A stretch of 64,000 nt of DNA, from NCBI RefSeq assembly GCF_002914525.1, contig NZ_LODW01000116.1, forward strand, positions 1 through 64,000, given 5' to 3'. Under the pieces are notes generated by a model. That model was not told the DNA's origin. It saw nothing but the letters and a program-made list of their open reading frames with translations, and did not search any database. Source of the DNA: Rhizobium hidalgonense. GTDB taxonomy: Bacteria > Pseudomonadota > Alphaproteobacteria > Rhizobiales > Rhizobiaceae. Of the stretch, positions 62,433-64,000 are shown in pieces. How positions within the stretch are numbered: position 1 is the first letter of the stretch; every line of letters starts with the position of its first letter. The translations under genes were made by a program, and so were the position numbers.

Positions 62433-63761
62433 ATGCGCATCACGATGATTGGATCAGGCTATGTCGGCCTCGTTTCAGGCGTTTGCTTTGCGGATTTCGG
62501 CCACGACGTCATCTGCGTAGACAAGGATCTGAGTAAGATCGAAGCCCTTCGCGAAGGCCGCATTCCGATCTACGAGCCGGGTCTGGAACAATTGGTGGCC
62601 GAAAATACCAGCACCGGCCGGCTGTCGTTTTCGACGGATGTCGGCGAAAGCGTCCGTGGCGCCGACGTCGTGTTCATCGCGGTCGGCACGCCATCCCGGC
62701 GCGGCGACGGCCACGCGGACCTTTCCTATGTCTATGCGGCTGCGCGCGAGATTGCCACCTATGTGGAAGGCTTCACCGTGATCGTCACAAAGTCGACCGT
62801 ACCGGTCGGCACCGGCGACGAAGTCGAGCGCATCATGCGCGAAACCAATCCTGCGGCGGATGTCGCCGTTGTTTCCAATCCGGAATTCCTGCGCGAAGGC
62901 GCGGCAATCGAAGATTTCAAGCGTCCCGACCGTATCGTCGTCGGGCTGAATGACGACCGGGCACGCGAAACTATGACCGAGGTCTATCGTCCGCTTTACC
63001 TCAACCAGTCTCCCTTGGTCTTCACCACCCGCCGCACATCGGAACTGATCAAATATGCGGCTAATGCGTTCCTGGCGATGAAGATCACCTTCATCAATGA
63101 GATTGCCGATCTCTGCGAGCGGGTCGACGCAAACGTCCAGGACGTGTCGCGCGGTATCGGCCTCGATGGCCGTATCGGCGCCAAGTTCCTGCATGCCGGT
63201 CCGGGTTACGGCGGCTCTTGCTTCCCCAAAGATACGCTTGCTCTTGCCAAGACGGCTCAGGATTACGACGCGCCGGTCCGTCTGATCGAGACGACGATCT
63301 CGATCAACGATAACCGCAAGCGGGCGATGGGACGCAAGGTCATCTCGGCCGTCGGCGGGGACATTCGCGGTAAGAAGATTGCGATTCTCGGCCTGACCTT
63401 CAAGCCGAACACCGACGACATGCGCGACAGCCCGGCGATTGCCGTTATCCAGACCCTGCAGGACGCCGGCGCCCAAGTGGTCGGCTATGATCCCGAGGGC
63501 ATGGAGAACGCCCGCAAGGTGATCGAGAACATCGAATATGCGAGCGGCCCCTATGAAGCGGCCGCGGGTGCGGATGCGCTTGTCATCGTCACCGAATGGA
63601 ACCAGTTCCGCGCGCTCGATTTCAATCGCCTGAAGCAGTCGATGCGCGCTCCAGTCCTGGTCGACCTGCGCAATATCTACCGCAGCGACGAGGTCCGCAA
63701 ACACGGCTTCGCCTATACCGGCATCGGCACCAATCTCTATCAGGATTCGACAAACGCCTGA
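62433..63761 (+). CDS. rkpK: UDP-glucose 6-dehydrogenase (RkpK/Ugd)
   Basis: A 442-residue cytoplasmic enzyme oxidising UDP-glucose to UDP-glucuronate with two NAD+. The N-terminal NAD loop is MIGSGYVGLVSGVCFADFGH, the catalytic Cys lies in GYGGSCFPKDT (~265), and the C-terminal UDP-binding domain contains LGLTFKPNTDDMRDSPA. Length matches rhizobial RkpK. It supplies UDP-glucuronate to PssDE and, possibly, to the decarboxylase-like enzyme at 19661-20617. A terminator follows 30 bases after the stop. Confidence 0.94.
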   Translation: MRITMIGSGYVGLVSGVCFADFGHDVICVDKDLSKIEALREGRIPIYEPGLEQLVAENTSTGRLSFSTDVGESVRGADVVFIAVGTPSRRGDGHADLSYVYAAAREIATYVEGFTVIVTKSTVPVGTGDEVERIMRETNPAADVAVVSNPEFLREGAAIEDFKRPDRIVVGLNDDRARETMTEVYRPLYLNQSPLVFTTRRTSELIKYAANAFLAMKITFINEIADLCERVDANVQDVSRGIGLDGRIGAKFLHAGPGYGGSCFPKDTLALAKTAQDYDAPVRLIETTISINDNRKRAMGRKVISAVGGDIRGKKIAILGLTFKPNTDDMRDSPAIAVIQTLQDAGAQVVGYDPEGMENARKVIENIEYASGPYEAAAGADALVIVTEWNQFRALDFNRLKQSMRAPVLVDLRNIYRSDEVRKHGFAYTGIGTNLYQDSTNA

Positions 63762-63790
63762 CAGGTTCTGGTGAACCGATAATCATCCTG

Positions 63791-63820
63791 ACGCCGCGGA
63801 GCAAAAAACCGCGGCGTTTT
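63791..63820 (+). terminator. Rho-independent terminator of rkpK
   Basis: A 9-bp stem, ACGCCGCGG and its complement, with a nine-base loop, is followed by a T-rich tract (TTTTGGTTTTT) on the plus strand. Confidence 0.75.
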
Positions 63821-63880
63821 GGTTTTTGGCGCACCGCGCCGAAAAGCCTGAACGGTTCGGTCGGCATCACGCCTTCAGAT

Positions 63881-64000
63881 CTAATTAAGGAGCCCGACCC
63901 GCGTTCCTTTTATCGTCAGCACGGTCAGCCGGCCCGTCGCCGAGACTGCGGTGTCGATGCCGATCCGTTGCGGACCGAATGTCGGGGTTCGCGCCGGAGT
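63881..64000 (-). CDS. C-terminal end of a metallophosphoesterase (PPP-type), cut by window edge
   Basis: The last 39 codons of a leftward gene entering from the right edge, ending at TAG (63881-63883). The residues RTPTFGPQRIGIDTAVSATG followed by RLTVLTIKG match the C-terminal strand region of serine/threonine-phosphatase-like metallophosphoesterases (GPNRINIDTGA..GRLT pattern). The metal-binding motifs lie outside the window, so the assignment rests on this tail only. Confidence 0.55.
   Translation of the reverse strand, partial: TPARTPTFGPQRIGIDTAVSATGRLTVLTIKGTRVGLLN

Noticed and set aside
1..64000. CRISPR arrays, tRNA or rRNA genes, insertion sequences, integrases or prophage genes
   Set aside because: None was seen: no regularly spaced direct repeats, no transposase or integrase motifs and no recognisable tRNA cloverleaf. 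A dedicated search could still find a short relic.

Overview
The window looks like a chromosomal segment of a Rhizobium-group alphaproteobacterium. The case rests on content: an exopolysaccharide locus with the pssT-pssN-pssO-pssP, prsD-prsE, plyA and pssD-pssE gene set known from Rhizobium leguminosarum, a RapA2-like cadherin-domain lectin, an rkpK/ugd-type UDP-glucose dehydrogenase, FrcABC-like and polar amino acid ABC importers, and GC-rich coding DNA with AT-rich spacers. The exact species cannot be fixed from the sequence alone.

Layout. 1-4516: the start of a leftward SGNH hydrolase, a FAD oxidoreductase with a C-terminal Rieske domain, and a class A penicillin-binding protein. 4610-11358: a leftward LysR / flavin monooxygenase / amino-acid-type ABC importer operon, diverging from two carboxymuconolactone-decarboxylase/AhpD-family genes. 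11468-17101: an MFS transporter, a GYD-domain relic, and a sugar ABC importer split over two divergent units with a sugar-nucleotide-type epimerase. 17161-19326: an AmpR-like regulator and an AmpC-type beta-lactamase, divergent.

19661-28854 is a compact rightward glycan module. It holds a UDP-glucuronate-decarboxylase-like enzyme, four GT2 enzymes and an MsbA-like exporter. One of the GT2 enzymes is a 1000-residue fusion of a glycosyltransferase, a NodS-like methyltransferase and a NodB-like deacetylase. 28855-35648 is an accessory stretch with much noncoding DNA, small proteins, a translationally coupled TfuA-YcaO pair, an XRE regulator, a DUF-type membrane protein and an interspersed repeat.

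35649-62163 is the exopolysaccharide locus. A GH10 endoglycanase is followed by glycosyltransferases, an acetyltransferase, two pyruvyltransferases, a Wzx flippase and PssD/PssE (all rightward). Leftward genes then encode the PrsDE type I secretion system, its substrate glycanase PlyA, and the PssP/PssO/PssN/PssT polymerisation and export machinery. A RapA2-like lectin diverges from plyA. A BTLCP protease and UDP-glucose dehydrogenase close the window, followed by the tail of a metallophosphoesterase.

How it fits together: Ugd supplies UDP-glucuronate, which PssDE and possibly the UDP-xylose-synthase-like enzyme use. Cytoplasmic transferases build a pyruvylated and acetylated repeat unit, PssL (Wzx) flips it, PssT (Wzy) polymerises it, and PssP/PssN export it. 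PrsDE exports PlyA and the RapA-like lectin, which bind or trim the polymer outside. The priming glycosyltransferase (PssA/ExoY type) is not in the window.
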